Shown here: positions 45,467 through 54,811 of the stretch, piece by piece
Position numbering within the stretch: the stretch's first letter is position 1
Layout of the letters: every line of letters starts with the position of its first letter
DNA from: CAIVVT01 sp963823095
GTDB taxonomy: Bacteria; Acidobacteriota; Terriglobia; Bryobacterales; Bryobacteraceae
Direction of reading: 5' to 3'
Assembly (NCBI GenBank): GCA_963823095.1
Contig: CAWGKI010000006.1
Span: 124,001-188,000, forward strand
Length of the DNA: 64,000 bases
The notes under the pieces: generated by a model
The model's database searches: none
What the model was told of the DNA's origin: nothing
Seen by the model: the letters and a program-made list of their open reading frames with translations, nothing else
Translations under genes and position numbers: made by a program

Positions 45467-46714
45467 TTACTTCAATTCCACAGTCTTGAGATGCGCGTAG
45501 TCCTTCATGTCCGAGGTGATGACCTCGTCGCCTGGGTTCAGTCCGCGGATGGCTTCGCAGCGTTCAAAGCCAAACAGTCCGAGTTGCACCGGGGTTCGGA
45601 CGGCCTTGTTTCCTCGAACCACGAATACGTCGTGGACGCCCTCCCCGTTTGCGAATGCGCCGCGCGGCACGCGGATCGCGCGCGCTTTGCTCGCGACCAC
45701 GATATAGACATCGACTCTCAGATTGGACCGCAACAGCGCATTGTCCGGATTATCGAGGTCGATGAACAGAGTTGCGACGCCGTCCTTGATGGCCGGCATG
45801 ATGCTCGCCACCCGGCCGTCGAGCGTCACCGTATCGTTTACTTTGATCTTGGCCGGCAGGCCCGCACTGACGCGCGTCGAGTGAACGTCCGGCAGAGTCG
45901 CCTGGACCCGGAACGACCGCAGGTCGGCAACTCGCGCAATGACGTCGTTCTTGCGAACGACGGAGCCTTCGTCCTGCACCACCCATGTCAACACGCCGTC
46001 GCGGTCGGATTGCGTCGTGGCCAGTTCCAGTTGGCGCGAGCTCTCGTCCTTTTCCTTCTTGAGCGTCGCGAACTCGAGTTGCAGTCCTTCAATCTGAGCT
46101 TTGGTCTCGCGCTCGGAGGCGACAATCGATTGACCCAACTGGGTCAGTTCGATCTGCGCTTTTTCAAGATCCACCCCGGCTTGGCGCAACTGCTCGTCTG
46201 AATTCAGCCCGGCGTCGTGCATTCTCTTCTGCTTCTCGTAGGCCAGCGTCAGCGAGCGGACGTCCACGTCCTTGATAGCCTTCTGCTTGCGCAGATCGAC
46301 GAGCTTGGATTCGAGCGCCAGCCGCTTCTGCTCCTGCTCGTTGCCCTTCTGAAGAAGCTTCTGGCTGGCTCGTTCGACGGCCAGTTGCGATTCGCTCACG
46401 TCGAGCGAAATGATCGGCTCGCCCTTGCGGACGGGCGACCCGGCGCGCTTGAGGATCTTCAAGACGCGCGCGTCGAGCGGGCTGGACAGAACGCCTTCGA
46501 ATTCCGGCACCACGGTGCCCGATGCGCTCATGGTCGCCTCAATCGGCCCATCGTCCACGCGTGCGATCTGGACGGTGGACCTTTCGAGCGTCGGCTGAAT
46601 CAAGCCCGACGCCCAGAGGTAGATGGCGCTTCCCGCCACGACGATCACAAGGACGGTTCCCCCGCGTTTGGCTAGCGAGGTCAGTCGGGAGCGGCGATCG
46701 ATGACACGGTCCAT
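45467..46714 (-). CDS. MacA/HlyD-type periplasmic adaptor protein
   Basis: A 415-residue membrane fusion protein. An N-terminal cytoplasmic tail (about 20 residues) precedes one membrane helix (GGTVLVIVVAGSAIYLW). Then come the lipoyl half-motif (VVPEFEGVLSSPLDARVLKILKRAGSPVRKGEPIISLD), a long alpha-helical hairpin (about residues 95-220), the second lipoyl half (DGVLTWVVQDEGSVVRKNDVIARVADL), and beta-barrel and membrane-proximal domains. The ATG at 46712-46714 follows AAGGGAG. The open frame extends 72 codons further upstream with non-membrane, arginine-rich sequence that I do not believe is translated. It is the first gene of the export-pump operon. Confidence 0.87.
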   Translation of the reverse strand: MDRVIDRRSRLTSLAKRGGTVLVIVVAGSAIYLWASGLIQPTLERSTVQIARVDDGPIEATMSASGTVVPEFEGVLSSPLDARVLKILKRAGSPVRKGEPIISLDVSESQLAVERASQKLLQKGNEQEQKRLALESKLVDLRKQKAIKDVDVRSLTLAYEKQKRMHDAGLNSDEQLRQAGVDLEKAQIELTQLGQSIVASERETKAQIEGLQLEFATLKKEKDESSRQLELATTQSDRDGVLTWVVQDEGSVVRKNDVIARVADLRSFRVQATLPDVHSTRVSAGLPAKIKVNDTVTLDGRVASIMPAIKDGVATLFIDLDNPDNALLRSNLRVDVYIVVASKARAIRVPRGAFANGEGVHDVFVVRGNKAVRTPVQLGLFGFERCEAIRGLNPGDEVITSDMKDYAHLKTVELK

Positions 46715-46957
46715 GACTCCCTTCAAGGCATTCGGCTGGCCAAACCTCTCGGTGAATGATTTCAACGATTTGCGGCGAATCACAGACCATGCGGGTGTAC
46801 GGCCGCGAGTGCTGGGTGTCCGAAACCGGACGGTGCGGGGGGCCGCGACTGGGATCGGCGCGGTCCCGGCGCCCGTCGATTGCGCCGACGCGTCGCGAGC
46901 GAAGGCTCGCGCTGAGCAGGCCCGCCGCAATCATTGACACCGGCCAAGCATGCGGCC

Positions 46958-47000
46958 AGACGTGTACGGCCTGACACGCCGTGTCATCGCGGACACGTCT
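46958..47000. promoter_or_regulatory. Nested dyad, candidate enhancer for an NtrC-type activator
   Basis: AGACGTGT (46958-46965) and ACACGTCT (46993-47000) are perfect outer arms, and TGACACG (46972-46978) and CGTGTCA (46980-46986) are perfect inner arms. Both pairs are centred on the same base, 46979. GTGTC/GACAC words recur through the element. The size and symmetry suit an activator that binds as two or more dimers. It begins about 85 bases upstream of the sigma-54-like site at 47042. Confidence 0.6.
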
Positions 47001-47041
47001 GAAATTGACGCAAAACATAGTGTTTTCAATGCGTTACAGAT

Positions 47042-47057
47042 TGGAACACAGCCTGCA
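47042..47057 (+). promoter_or_regulatory. Candidate sigma-54 promoter
   Basis: TGGAACACAGCCTGCA shows the invariant GG (47043-47044) and GC (47055-47056) separated by ten bases, as required for RpoN promoters. If used, transcription would start near 47068, so translation of the L,D-transpeptidase would begin at a downstream in-frame codon (GTG at 47090 or ATG at 47111). Confidence 0.5.
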
Positions 47058-47062
47058 ATCGT

Positions 47063-47614
47063 GTGTGCATGCAACGCACAGAACACACCGTGGCCAAGCT
47101 CACGCAGTGGATGGCATTCCTGATGATCGCCCTCGCCGAAGCGAAAGCCGAAGAGACCTCAACCGCGCCGAAGCGCATCGTGGTCAGCCTGGCAGACCGC
47201 AAGCTGGCGCTGTTTGAAGACGGCCACCTGGTGAAGAGCTACGATGTCGCGGTCGGCAAACCATCCACGCCGAGCCCGAGAGGCGAGTTCGTCGTAGCGC
47301 GCCGCGTAGCCAACCCGACCTGGTACGGACCGAACAAAGTCGTCGGCCCAGGGAAAGCGAATCCGGTGGGCACCCGCTGGATCGGGCTGAGCGCCAAAGG
47401 CTACGGCATCCACGGCACGAACGTTCCGTCGTCCATCGGCAAGGCTGCGTCGCACGGGTGCATCAGGATGCGCAATGCCGACGTGGAAGAGCTGTTCACG
47501 CAAGTCGATGTCGGAGTGACGGTCGAGTTGTCCCCGGCGCACGCCGAGTGGCTGACGCCGCGGGCCGAAACGCTGACCGCCTCCGCGGACCCAGCCGTGG
47601 ACCAAGAGCAGTAA
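47063..47614 (+). CDS. YkuD-type L,D-transpeptidase
   Basis: A protein of up to 183 residues with an N-terminal hydrophobic segment (WMAFLMIALAEAKA) acting as signal or anchor and a YkuD domain. The catalytic block reads IHGTNVPSSIGKAASHGCIRM, with the nucleophile C133 and H117/H131 (numbering from the GTG at 47063). L,D-transpeptidases form 3-3 cross-links in peptidoglycan or attach proteins to it. The start is uncertain: GTG 47063, ATG 47069, GTG 47090 or ATG 47111. The last two agree better with the sigma-54-like promoter just upstream and still keep the hydrophobic segment. It is the first gene of a plus-strand series ending in a two-component system. Confidence 0.85.
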   Translation: MCMQRTEHTVAKLTQWMAFLMIALAEAKAEETSTAPKRIVVSLADRKLALFEDGHLVKSYDVAVGKPSTPSPRGEFVVARRVANPTWYGPNKVVGPGKANPVGTRWIGLSAKGYGIHGTNVPSSIGKAASHGCIRMRNADVEELFTQVDVGVTVELSPAHAEWLTPRAETLTASADPAVDQEQ

Positions 47615-47692
47615 CAGCGGAGCAACGAGTTCGCTCGCGCTTCTCGCGAGGCGCTTGCGGATTGAAGCACGAAGTAAGGAAAGGTCACCACC

Positions 47693-48871
47693 ATGCTTGT
47701 TTTGAAGTACCTCTTGATTACCCTTGGAGCGGCGCTGCTTTCGGGCGCGGCCGGCATCCTGATCTACGACATCTTCATCTCGCTGCGCAAGCGTAATGCC
47801 CCGGCTGAAAGCAAAGCCGAAAACGAAGCCGAAGGCGGAGGCGAACCGCAAGCGGAACCCGAACCGGCGAGGCCGCTGCGCTGGAAGCAGGCGGCGCGGC
47901 TGAGCGCGATCGCGTTGATCCCTTTGCTCGTTGGACTCGGCATCACGGTGGTTCCCAGCGGATACGCCGGCGTGCGCGTGAGTCAAATCTCCGGCGCACG
48001 GCCGGGAACGCTCTATCCGGGCGTACACGCTCTGCTGCCGCTGGTGGACGACGTCGCGCTGTACAACACGCGCGATGAGGTCTACTCCACGGGCGCCATA
48101 CCCGCCACGCAAAATGACGAAACGAAGAAAGCCTCGGAACCACTGCACGCACAAACAAGCGACGGGTTGAGCGTCGGCTTCGCCGTGACGATCCGCTACC
48201 GGTTGGACCCGGCCAGGCTGTACTTCGTGCACACTACGATGCCCGCGGATATCGCCTCGGAGGTGGTTGCCCCCGTGGTGGGCAGCGCATTCCGCGAGAA
48301 GAGCACCTTGTACAGCATGCGCGAACTGGTCGCGAACAAGCGCGAAGAGCTGCGGCTGGCCGCGGCCGAGTCCATTGCGAAGCATCTGGGAGCGGATGGC
48401 ATTGTCGTGAAAGAAGTCCTGCTGCGCGACGTACAACCGCCGGTGGAGTATTCGCGCGGCCTGGAAGCGTTGCTGCTGAAGGAGCAGGAGAACGGGCGTC
48501 TCACCGTCGAGCTGCAGGCCAAGGAGAAGGAAGTCCGCATCGCGGAGATGGAGGCGGAGTCGCAGAAGGTGATCACGATCAAGAACGCCGAAGGACAGGC
48601 GCAGTCCAAGGTGCTCGACAGCCGCGCCGAGTTGGAGCGGCTGAATCGCATGGCGGAGGCCGAGGAGAATCGCATCCGCCGCGTCGCGGGAGCCAACTCC
48701 GAGAAAATGAAGCTCGAAGCTGCGGTGCTGAAAGAGAACCCTCTGCTGATCCAGAAGATCATCGCCGAGCGGCTTTCCGACAAGGTGCAGATCATGATGG
48801 TGCCGGCCGACGTGAAGAACTTCTTTGCGACCGACGTGCTGCGCGGCGCGTTGGGGCCGCTAGGCCGATAG
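47693..48871 (+). CDS. SPFH/Band 7 (prohibitin-like) membrane protein
   Basis: A 392-residue protein with a first membrane helix at about 5-27, a charged Glu/Pro/Ala-rich linker (about 35-65), a second helix (about 68-90), and the SPFH domain. The domain runs from VVPSGYAGVRVSQISGARPGTLYPGVH through TSDGLSVGFAVTIRYRLDP to roughly residue 250. A long charged coiled coil (about 262-335, EKEVRIAEMEAESQKV region) and a C-terminal segment follow. SPFH proteins oligomerise into membrane cages that organise lipids or restrain proteases such as FtsH. The second-helix arrangement is less usual. It lies 78 bases after the L,D-transpeptidase gene and is probably part of the same transcript, which would link it to envelope stress. 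Confidence 0.85.
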   Translation: MLVLKYLLITLGAALLSGAAGILIYDIFISLRKRNAPAESKAENEAEGGGEPQAEPEPARPLRWKQAARLSAIALIPLLVGLGITVVPSGYAGVRVSQISGARPGTLYPGVHALLPLVDDVALYNTRDEVYSTGAIPATQNDETKKASEPLHAQTSDGLSVGFAVTIRYRLDPARLYFVHTTMPADIASEVVAPVVGSAFREKSTLYSMRELVANKREELRLAAAESIAKHLGADGIVVKEVLLRDVQPPVEYSRGLEALLLKEQENGRLTVELQAKEKEVRIAEMEAESQKVITIKNAEGQAQSKVLDSRAELERLNRMAEAEENRIRRVAGANSEKMKLEAAVLKENPLLIQKIIAERLSDKVQIMMVPADVKNFFATDVLRGALGPLGR

Positions 48872-48956
48872 AATGACTTCAGTTGCGCGACGCGGCGGCG
48901 AGTGACGCAATCCTTCATCCGCCGCGCTGCGTGACCGGACGGGAACGGGCAGACAG

Positions 48957-50080
48957 ATGATAAGGCGAATGTCGTTTCCCAGAATCGCGCTTCTTGCGTT
49001 GGCGCTCGCGTCGGCAACCCCGGCGCAGGCCCTGGACGAAGCGCTCAAGGAGTTGCTCGCGAAGGTGAGCCGGTCGGTCGATCCGGGGCCGGGCGTGCGC
49101 GTAAGCGCGAGGAATAGCTCCTCGCTCAGCAACGGCGATCTGTTCAGAGTTCAACGCAGCTTCGAGCGCGCTCTGCAACGGAAGCCTGGCAAGGGGCGCG
49201 CCGCCGCCCTCATCCATCACGGAAGTGAAGCTGACGCTCGCGGAGGATGTCCGCGAGAACGTTCTGATTGCCGAAATCTTGCAGGGGACTCAGCGTCGCG
49301 TCGAGCTAGTCCGCTTCCAACCGGAGGGCGCCGAGCGCAAGAGCCTGCCGCGCGTTGGAGCGCCGTCTGCTGTGGGAACAGCCGGAGCCGATGCTCGATG
49401 TGCTGCTGCTGGACAATTCGATGCTGATCCTGGAGCCGGAAAGGCTCGCGGTCTATGAGCGCCGGGACGGCCAATGGATGAGCGCCAACGCGGTAGCGAT
49501 CGACGCTCCGCCGGTGCGCGATCCGCGCGGCAGGCTGATGCTCGATGGCGGCGCCCTGACAGTTTATCTTCCAGGTGCGACTTGCCATGGCCAACTAGCG
49601 CCGGCGCTCGAACTGAACTGCACGAACCAGACCGAGGACTTCCCGTTGGCCGGAGAGTCTCTTCAGTTCGTGGCCGGGCGCAACACGCTGGAGTCTGGCG
49701 ATTGGACCGGGTTCTACGCGCTGGCGCGCCTCCAGACGGGCAGTCGCGAGCGACTGCTGGTGGCCGAGGGCGACGGCCGCACAAGACTCTACGAGGCGAA
49801 CCGCCAGCCTCTGGGCTGGGTGGAAGGATTGAACGGCGATTGGCTGGGTGTGTGCGGGAACAGAGTGCTGCTGGCCCGGCCCACCGAAAAGGGGGCTTCG
49901 GTTTCGCTTGCCGCCTACGGTATCGCGGATCGCAAGGCGTCTCCGGTCACCGAAGCTCTTGAGTTTCCATCGCCAGTGACGGCCTTATGGCCTTCCACCA
50001 GCGGTGCGATCGTCATCGCGAAGAATGCGGCAACGGGGAATTATGCGGCTTACGGCATTCATCTCGATTGTCCCCGTTAG
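48957..50080 (+). CDS. Secreted protein of unknown function (two frameshifts)
   Basis: Three consecutive frames make sense only as one protein of about 370 residues. The first is a signal peptide and N-terminus (FPRIALLALALASATPAQA onward, first ~80 residues). After a shift near 49215 comes VKLTLAEDVRENVLIAEILQGTQRRVELVRFQPEG. After another near 49345 comes RRLLWEQPEPMLDVLLLDNSMLILEPERLAVYERRDGQW to the end. The last part has WD/beta-propeller-like repeats rich in short beta strands (LPLGWVEGLNGDWLGVCGNRVLLA style), but I cannot name a family. ATG at 48969 is an alternative start. It overlaps the start of the solute-binding protein gene. Confidence 0.6.
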
Positions 50081-51335
50081 TCTGGCGTTGATCGCCGGCG
50101 CGGAGGCGCGGCCGCGCTACGGCGGGACGCTACGGGTCGAGATGCGCGCGATCATACGCAATCTCGATCCAGCCGATGCGGCGATCGATGCGCAGGAGCG
50201 CGCCGCGAAGGAAAACGTCTTGTCTCAGGTGGTTGAGACCTTGGTACGGCTCGACGATAAGGGCCGGCCTCAGCCGTCGCTCGCAGAGAGTTGGACTCAC
50301 GACACCGAGCACCGGCGCTGGGTCTTCCATGCGCGTAAACATGTCACTTTCCACAATGGCGCGGCCTGGTCGCCCGCTGGCGGCGAACTGTACTACTCCG
50401 ACGAGCGGCCGATCGAACAGATTCTGCGCGACCTTGCGAAACTCAACAACGCGATCGTGTTGCGCTCGAACGACGGCGCGATCTACGGCACTGGTCCGTT
50501 CAAGGTGGCGAAGTTCGATGCAGGCAAATCGATCGAACTGGCGGCGCACGAGCAGCATTGGGCCGGACGTCCGTACCTGGAGGAGGTGGAGATTCGAATG
50601 GGACGCCCGTTTCGCGATCAGGCGCAGGACGCGCAGTTGGGCCAGGCGGACGTAGTGGAGTTGCCTGTGACCGAGGTGCGTCGCGCGCGGCAACGCGGCG
50701 ATGCCGTCACTCTCTCGTCGCCGCTCGAAACGCTCGCGCTGCTGTTCGACCGTGCGCGGGAAGCGCCACCGGCGGTGCGCGAAGCGCTGAGCCTGGCACT
50801 CGATCGCGCGTCCATCCAAAATGTCCTGTTGCAGAAGATGGGCGAGGCCAGCGCGGCGCTGCTGCCGCAATGGCTAAGCGGACACGCGGTGGCCTTCCCG
50901 GCCGAGCGCAATGTCGCGCGGGCACGCCAGTTGAACCCCGGTGCGAGCATCTTGAACTTCTACTATGACCGGCAGGATACGGTGCTGCGGGGCGTGGCCG
51001 AGCGCATTGCTTTGAATTCCGCGGAATGCGGCATCGCATTGCGCGGCGACTTGACGGCGCCAGGCGTGCGGCTGGCCTGGCTGCGCATCGCCTCGCCGGA
51101 TCCCGACCTCGCGTTGGAGCAGATCGCAGCCACGTTGGGCATGCCAGTGGACCGCAAGCCCGAGTTGTTCGAGCGCGAGAGCGCATTGCTAGACCGCTGG
51201 TACGTAGTGCCCATCGCGCAGCTCGGCGTTGCCCACACGTTGAACCCTCGTGTGCAGGGCTGGCTGGGCGCCGCCTGGGTAGCGACAGACCGTTGGGACC
51301 TCGCCAACGTGTGGCTGGGCGAGGTGGCGCCATGA
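50043..51335 (+). CDS. Orphan family-5 solute-binding protein coupled to a kinase
   Basis: A 430-residue periplasmic binding protein of the peptide/nickel (SBP_bac_5) family. The signal peptide ends AGAEA, and RPRYGGTLRVEMRAIIRNLDPADA is the usual first strand. QVVETLVRLDDKGRPQPSLAESW, WVFHARKHVTFHNGA and GTGPFKVAKFDAGKSIELAAHEQHWAGRPYLEEVEI are family landmarks. It is shorter than DppA-like proteins (about 500-530 residues), with the second lobe reduced. No ABC permease or ATPase of the Dpp type is nearby. Its stop overlaps the start of the histidine kinase gene (ATGA at 51332), so it probably serves as the ligand-sensing partner of the kinase rather than for uptake. Confidence 0.8.
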   Translation: MRLTAFISIVPVSLALIAGAEARPRYGGTLRVEMRAIIRNLDPADAAIDAQERAAKENVLSQVVETLVRLDDKGRPQPSLAESWTHDTEHRRWVFHARKHVTFHNGAAWSPAGGELYYSDERPIEQILRDLAKLNNAIVLRSNDGAIYGTGPFKVAKFDAGKSIELAAHEQHWAGRPYLEEVEIRMGRPFRDQAQDAQLGQADVVELPVTEVRRARQRGDAVTLSSPLETLALLFDRAREAPPAVREALSLALDRASIQNVLLQKMGEASAALLPQWLSGHAVAFPAERNVARARQLNPGASILNFYYDRQDTVLRGVAERIALNSAECGIALRGDLTAPGVRLAWLRIASPDPDLALEQIAATLGMPVDRKPELFERESALLDRWYVVPIAQLGVAHTLNPRVQGWLGAAWVATDRWDLANVWLGEVAP

Positions 51336-53105
51336 CGTTTCGCACACGGTTATTGCTGGTGACCTCGCTGACCGTCGCGGGCGCGGTCGCGCTGGCCTCG
51401 GGCGCGATCTCGGTTTGGACGCGCATGACGTTCGAACGGCTGGACCATGAGCGTCAACAGTCGGTCTTGAATCAGTTCCAACGCGACCTCGCGACGCACG
51501 GCGCAGCATTAGCCGAGCGCGTCGATAGCGCCGCGGCGTCTCCCATTGCCTTGCGTGCCGCGGTCGAGGCCGCGCGCGACGTGCCCGACGAATCGCTGCT
51601 GGTGAATAGCGCCGCGGAACTCGGCCGACGCCGAAGGGCTCGACTTCGCCGACCTTGTGCAGGCCGATCTGACAATCGTCTCGTCGGCCCACTGGCCCGC
51701 GCGCTTCGGCTACCACGACGATTGGCTCGACGCGCCACAGGCGCTGAGTGCCGCGCAGCCGTTCCTGACGCGCATTCCGTCGCCGGAGGGCAGTACACTC
51801 GCTTTGGCGGTGGTGCGCTTGATCCGCGCCGGAGGGAAGCCGTTGTACGTGGCCGGCGCGCGCAAACTCGACCGCGAGTATCTGGCCTCGCTGGGTACGG
51901 CGCCCGGTACGCGCGTGCTGTTGTGGAACGCCGCGGGGGACGTACTCGACGCCGGTGGTCCCATCGCAAATGCGAGCCGTCTCCAGACACTCGTGGATCA
52001 AGCCGCGCGGACCAAGGCGCCGGCGGTTGGCGTGGTGCAGTGGAGCGCCGCTCGCGACAGCACCGAAGCGCTGCGTGTACTGCCTTTATGGCGCGCCGGG
52101 ACGCTGATTGGCGCCTTCATCGTCGGCACTCCGCTGCGCGCGCAGATTCGGTTGCAGCGTTCCATTCTATGGACGGGTTTGCTGGTCGGCTTGGGCGGAA
52201 TTGCCTTCGGCGTGTCTGATCGGGTTGTGGACGACCGAGCGCATCACGCGTCCGGTGAAGCGGCTCGCCGAAGGTGCGCGAGCCGTCGCCGGAGGCGACC
52301 TGGCGGCGCGAGTTCCCGTAACATCGGACGATGAGATCGGCGAACTTGGCCGAGTCGTTCAACCGCATGACGGAACAGTTGCTCGAACAACGCGAACGCG
52401 CGGTGCAGGCCGAGCGCGTGGCGGCCTGGCGCGAACTGGCGCGGCGTCTGGCGCACGAGTTGAAGAACCCACTGTTCCCGCTGCAGATCACCGTGGAGAA
52501 CATCCGCAAAGCCCGCGGTCTGAGCGCGGCGGAGTTCGACGAAGTGTTCGAGGAATCGACCACGACGCTGCTGGCCGAGCTCGCGAATCTGCGCACCATC
52601 GTCGGCCGCTTCAGCGATTTCGCGAAGATGCCCACGCCGCAGCTCGAGCCAGTGGATTTAAACGACGTCGTGCAGGGCGCGCTGCGGCTGTTCGAAACTC
52701 AATTTCAGGCCGGCGGCGGGCCGCCCATCACGCTCGAGAAACAACTGTCGCGCCGAACCGCTGCCGGTTCTGGCCGACCGCGAACAACTGGGGCGTGCGT
52801 TCAAGAACCTGATCCTGAATGCGATGGATGCGATGAGCGCGGGTGGCACTCTGCACGTCGCCACCGCGCCGCTCGCCGATGGCGCGGAAGTGCGCGTTTC
52901 CGACACCGGCCAGGGCCTGACTCCGGAGGAATGCGACCGGCTGTTTACGCCCTACTACACCACCAAGCATCACGGCACGGGCCTGGGGTTGGCAATTGTC
53001 CAGAGCGTGGTCAGCGACCATCATGGACGCATCGGCGTCACAAGCACTCCAGGCCAAGGCGCCTGCTTCACCATCGTCCTGCCCCAGCCGGAGGAGCCAA
53101 CCTGA
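51332..53105 (+). CDS. NtrY-like sensor histidine kinase (four frameshifts)
   Basis: A kinase of about 590 residues whose domains follow in order but in different frames. The N-terminal helix and start of the periplasmic domain (FRTRLLLVTSLTVAGAVALASG) come first. After a shift near 51640 the rest of the sensor follows, to a second helix (SILWTGLLVGLGGIAFG). After one near 52215 a HAMP domain (TERITRPVKRLAEGARAVAGGDLAARV) appears. After one near 52345 comes the H-box RLAHELKNPLFPLQITVENIRKA. After one near 52755 come the N-box FKNLILNAMDAM and G-box TKHHGTGLGLAIVQSVV. Ordered domains with no internal loss argue for sequencing indels rather than decay. The stop overlaps the response-regulator start (TGATG). 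Confidence 0.75.
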
Positions 53106-54460
53106 TGAGCACCGTTCTGATTGTCGACGACGACACAAACACGCTCGCGTCGCTGGCGCGCGCCTTCAAGCTGGCCGGACACCTGGCCACCACGGCCTCG
53201 AGCGCGGCGGCGGCGCTCGAGGCCTTGCAGGAGGAGCGCTTCGACCTGGTTCTGTCCGACGTCGTAATGCCGGACATGGACGGCATCGCGTTGCTTGGTG
53301 AGATCCGGGCGTTGGGGCTGGCGACGCCCGTTGTGATGGTGTCGGGCCAGGCAACCGTCGAGATGGCCGTGCGATCGACCAAGCTCGGCGCGCTCGATTT
53401 TCTGGAAAAGCCGCTGTCGACCGAGAAGCTGTTGCTGACGCTCGACAACGCGGTGAAGATCGCGCGATTGGAGGCCGAAAACCGCGAGTTGCGCCGCCGC
53501 GCGGGCAAGCACGAGATCGTGTGGAAGAGCGATGCGATGCGCCGCACGATGCAACAGGTGGAGCGCGTTGCCGCCGGAGCGTCGCGCGTTTGCATCCTGG
53601 GCGAGACGGGCACGGGTAAGGAACTGATCGCGCGTGCGCTGCACGATGGCAGCCCGCGGCGCGCCAATCCGTTCGTCACTCTGAACTGTGCGGCGGTGCC
53701 GCAGGAATTGATCGAGTCCGAACTGTTCGGCCACGAGAAGGGCTCGTTCACAGGCGCGGCAGGGCGGCACCTCGGCAAGTTCGAACAGGCCCAGGGCGGG
53801 ACGTTGTTTCTGGATGAGATCGGCGACATGCCGGCCGTCATGCAGGCCAAGCTCCTGCGCGTTCTCGAAGAGGGCGAGTTCGAGCGCGTCGGCGGCACGA
53901 AGGCCGTCAAGGTTGACGTGCGAGTGATCGTGGCGACGCATCGCGATCTCGAAGCGCAAGTCGCGCAGGGCGCCTTTCGACAGGATCTGTTCCACCGCGT
54001 TTACGTCATCCCGATCCTGTTGCCGCCGCTGCGCGAGCGGAGCGGAGATATCGCGGAGTTGGCCCAACACTTCGTCGAGCGCGTTTGCGAACAGAACGGC
54101 TGGAAGCTGCGGCGGTTACTGCCCGGTGCGATTGCGCTGCTCGAGCATCACCGCTGGCCAGGCAACGTTCGGGAGCTGAGGAATTGCGTGGAGCGGATGC
54201 TGATGCTGGCGGACGGCGACCTCAACGCGGAAAGCGTTCGCGCATGTTTGCCGCATACGCCGGCGGCGGCGCCAGCGACGGGGACCCTGGCCGTGCGCGT
54301 CGAAGCATTCGAACGCGAGTCCGTTATACGCGAACTGAAGCTGCACAACAACAGCATGGCCGAAACGGCTCGCGCGCTGGGCCTGGAGCGCAGCCACCTT
54401 TACAAGAAATGCGCGCAACTCGGCGTCGATCTTGAGAGCGCGCGAAAGAACGCGCACTAG
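53105..54460 (+). CDS. NtrC-type sigma-54 response regulator
   Basis: An intact 451-residue activator. The receiver has D52 (LVLSDVVMPDMDG) and K102 (EKPLS). The AAA+ domain has Walker A GETGTGKE (166-173), the sigma-54 contact loop GSFTGA (213-218, alanine replaced by serine), Walker B LFLDEIGDM and the R-finger region PLRERSGDI. A Fis-type helix-turn-helix (NNSMAETARALGLERSHLYKKCAQLGV) closes the protein. The ATG overlaps the kinase stop. It is the cognate partner of the upstream NtrY-like kinase and the most obvious candidate activator of the sigma-54-like promoter at 47042 that heads this gene series. Confidence 0.9.
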   Translation: MSTVLIVDDDTNTLASLARAFKLAGHLATTASSAAAALEALQEERFDLVLSDVVMPDMDGIALLGEIRALGLATPVVMVSGQATVEMAVRSTKLGALDFLEKPLSTEKLLLTLDNAVKIARLEAENRELRRRAGKHEIVWKSDAMRRTMQQVERVAAGASRVCILGETGTGKELIARALHDGSPRRANPFVTLNCAAVPQELIESELFGHEKGSFTGAAGRHLGKFEQAQGGTLFLDEIGDMPAVMQAKLLRVLEEGEFERVGGTKAVKVDVRVIVATHRDLEAQVAQGAFRQDLFHRVYVIPILLPPLRERSGDIAELAQHFVERVCEQNGWKLRRLLPGAIALLEHHRWPGNVRELRNCVERMLMLADGDLNAESVRACLPHTPAAAPATGTLAVRVEAFERESVIRELKLHNNSMAETARALGLERSHLYKKCAQLGVDLESARKNAH

Positions 54461-54811
54461 GCCTACCCGGGCGCGAGCGCGCAGGATAGGAAGAAACCCG
54501 AGGACGGCGATCGCCGGTTGGACGTTGCCAGTCGTTCTCGCCGGGAGTCCGCGAGGCAAAGACGGGCCGACGATCTTCGCCGGCGAATGGACGACACACT
54601 GGTTGACCGAGGCGGACGGCGTTGCGCCGATGTGGGGTCCCGGTGGTTCTTGCGATCCGGCGAGAAACGCCCTATGCACCTTCGCGTGCGCAGACGCGAC
54701 GAGACGCTCGTCGAGGGCGGCGAGCGTCTCATCAGAATCAAGCACCGGATTTCGAGGCTCTATCGTATGCGCGGGCCCTCCGTACAACCGGAAAGCCCGG
54801 GTTGTGAGGTC
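54461..54811. other. Gap between convergent response-regulator and receptor genes
   Basis: A 351-base gap without a supportable gene. It holds the hairpin annotated at 54701-54730 and otherwise nothing I can interpret. Confidence 0.4.
54701..54730. terminator. Perfect hairpin between convergent genes
   Basis: GAGACGCTCG (54701-54710) and CGAGCGTCTC (54721-54730) form a perfect 10-bp stem with a 10-base loop between the response-regulator and receptor genes. It could terminate both transcripts, although no T-run follows on either strand. Confidence 0.5.

Larger units (their letters stand above)
46715..47062. other. Divergent regulatory region between pump and L,D-transpeptidase operons
   Basis: A 348-base gap with no gene. 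It contains the symmetric dyad at 46958-47000 and a sigma-54-like promoter at 47042-47057, both annotated separately. No sigma-54-type site was identified facing the pump operon. Confidence 0.5.
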
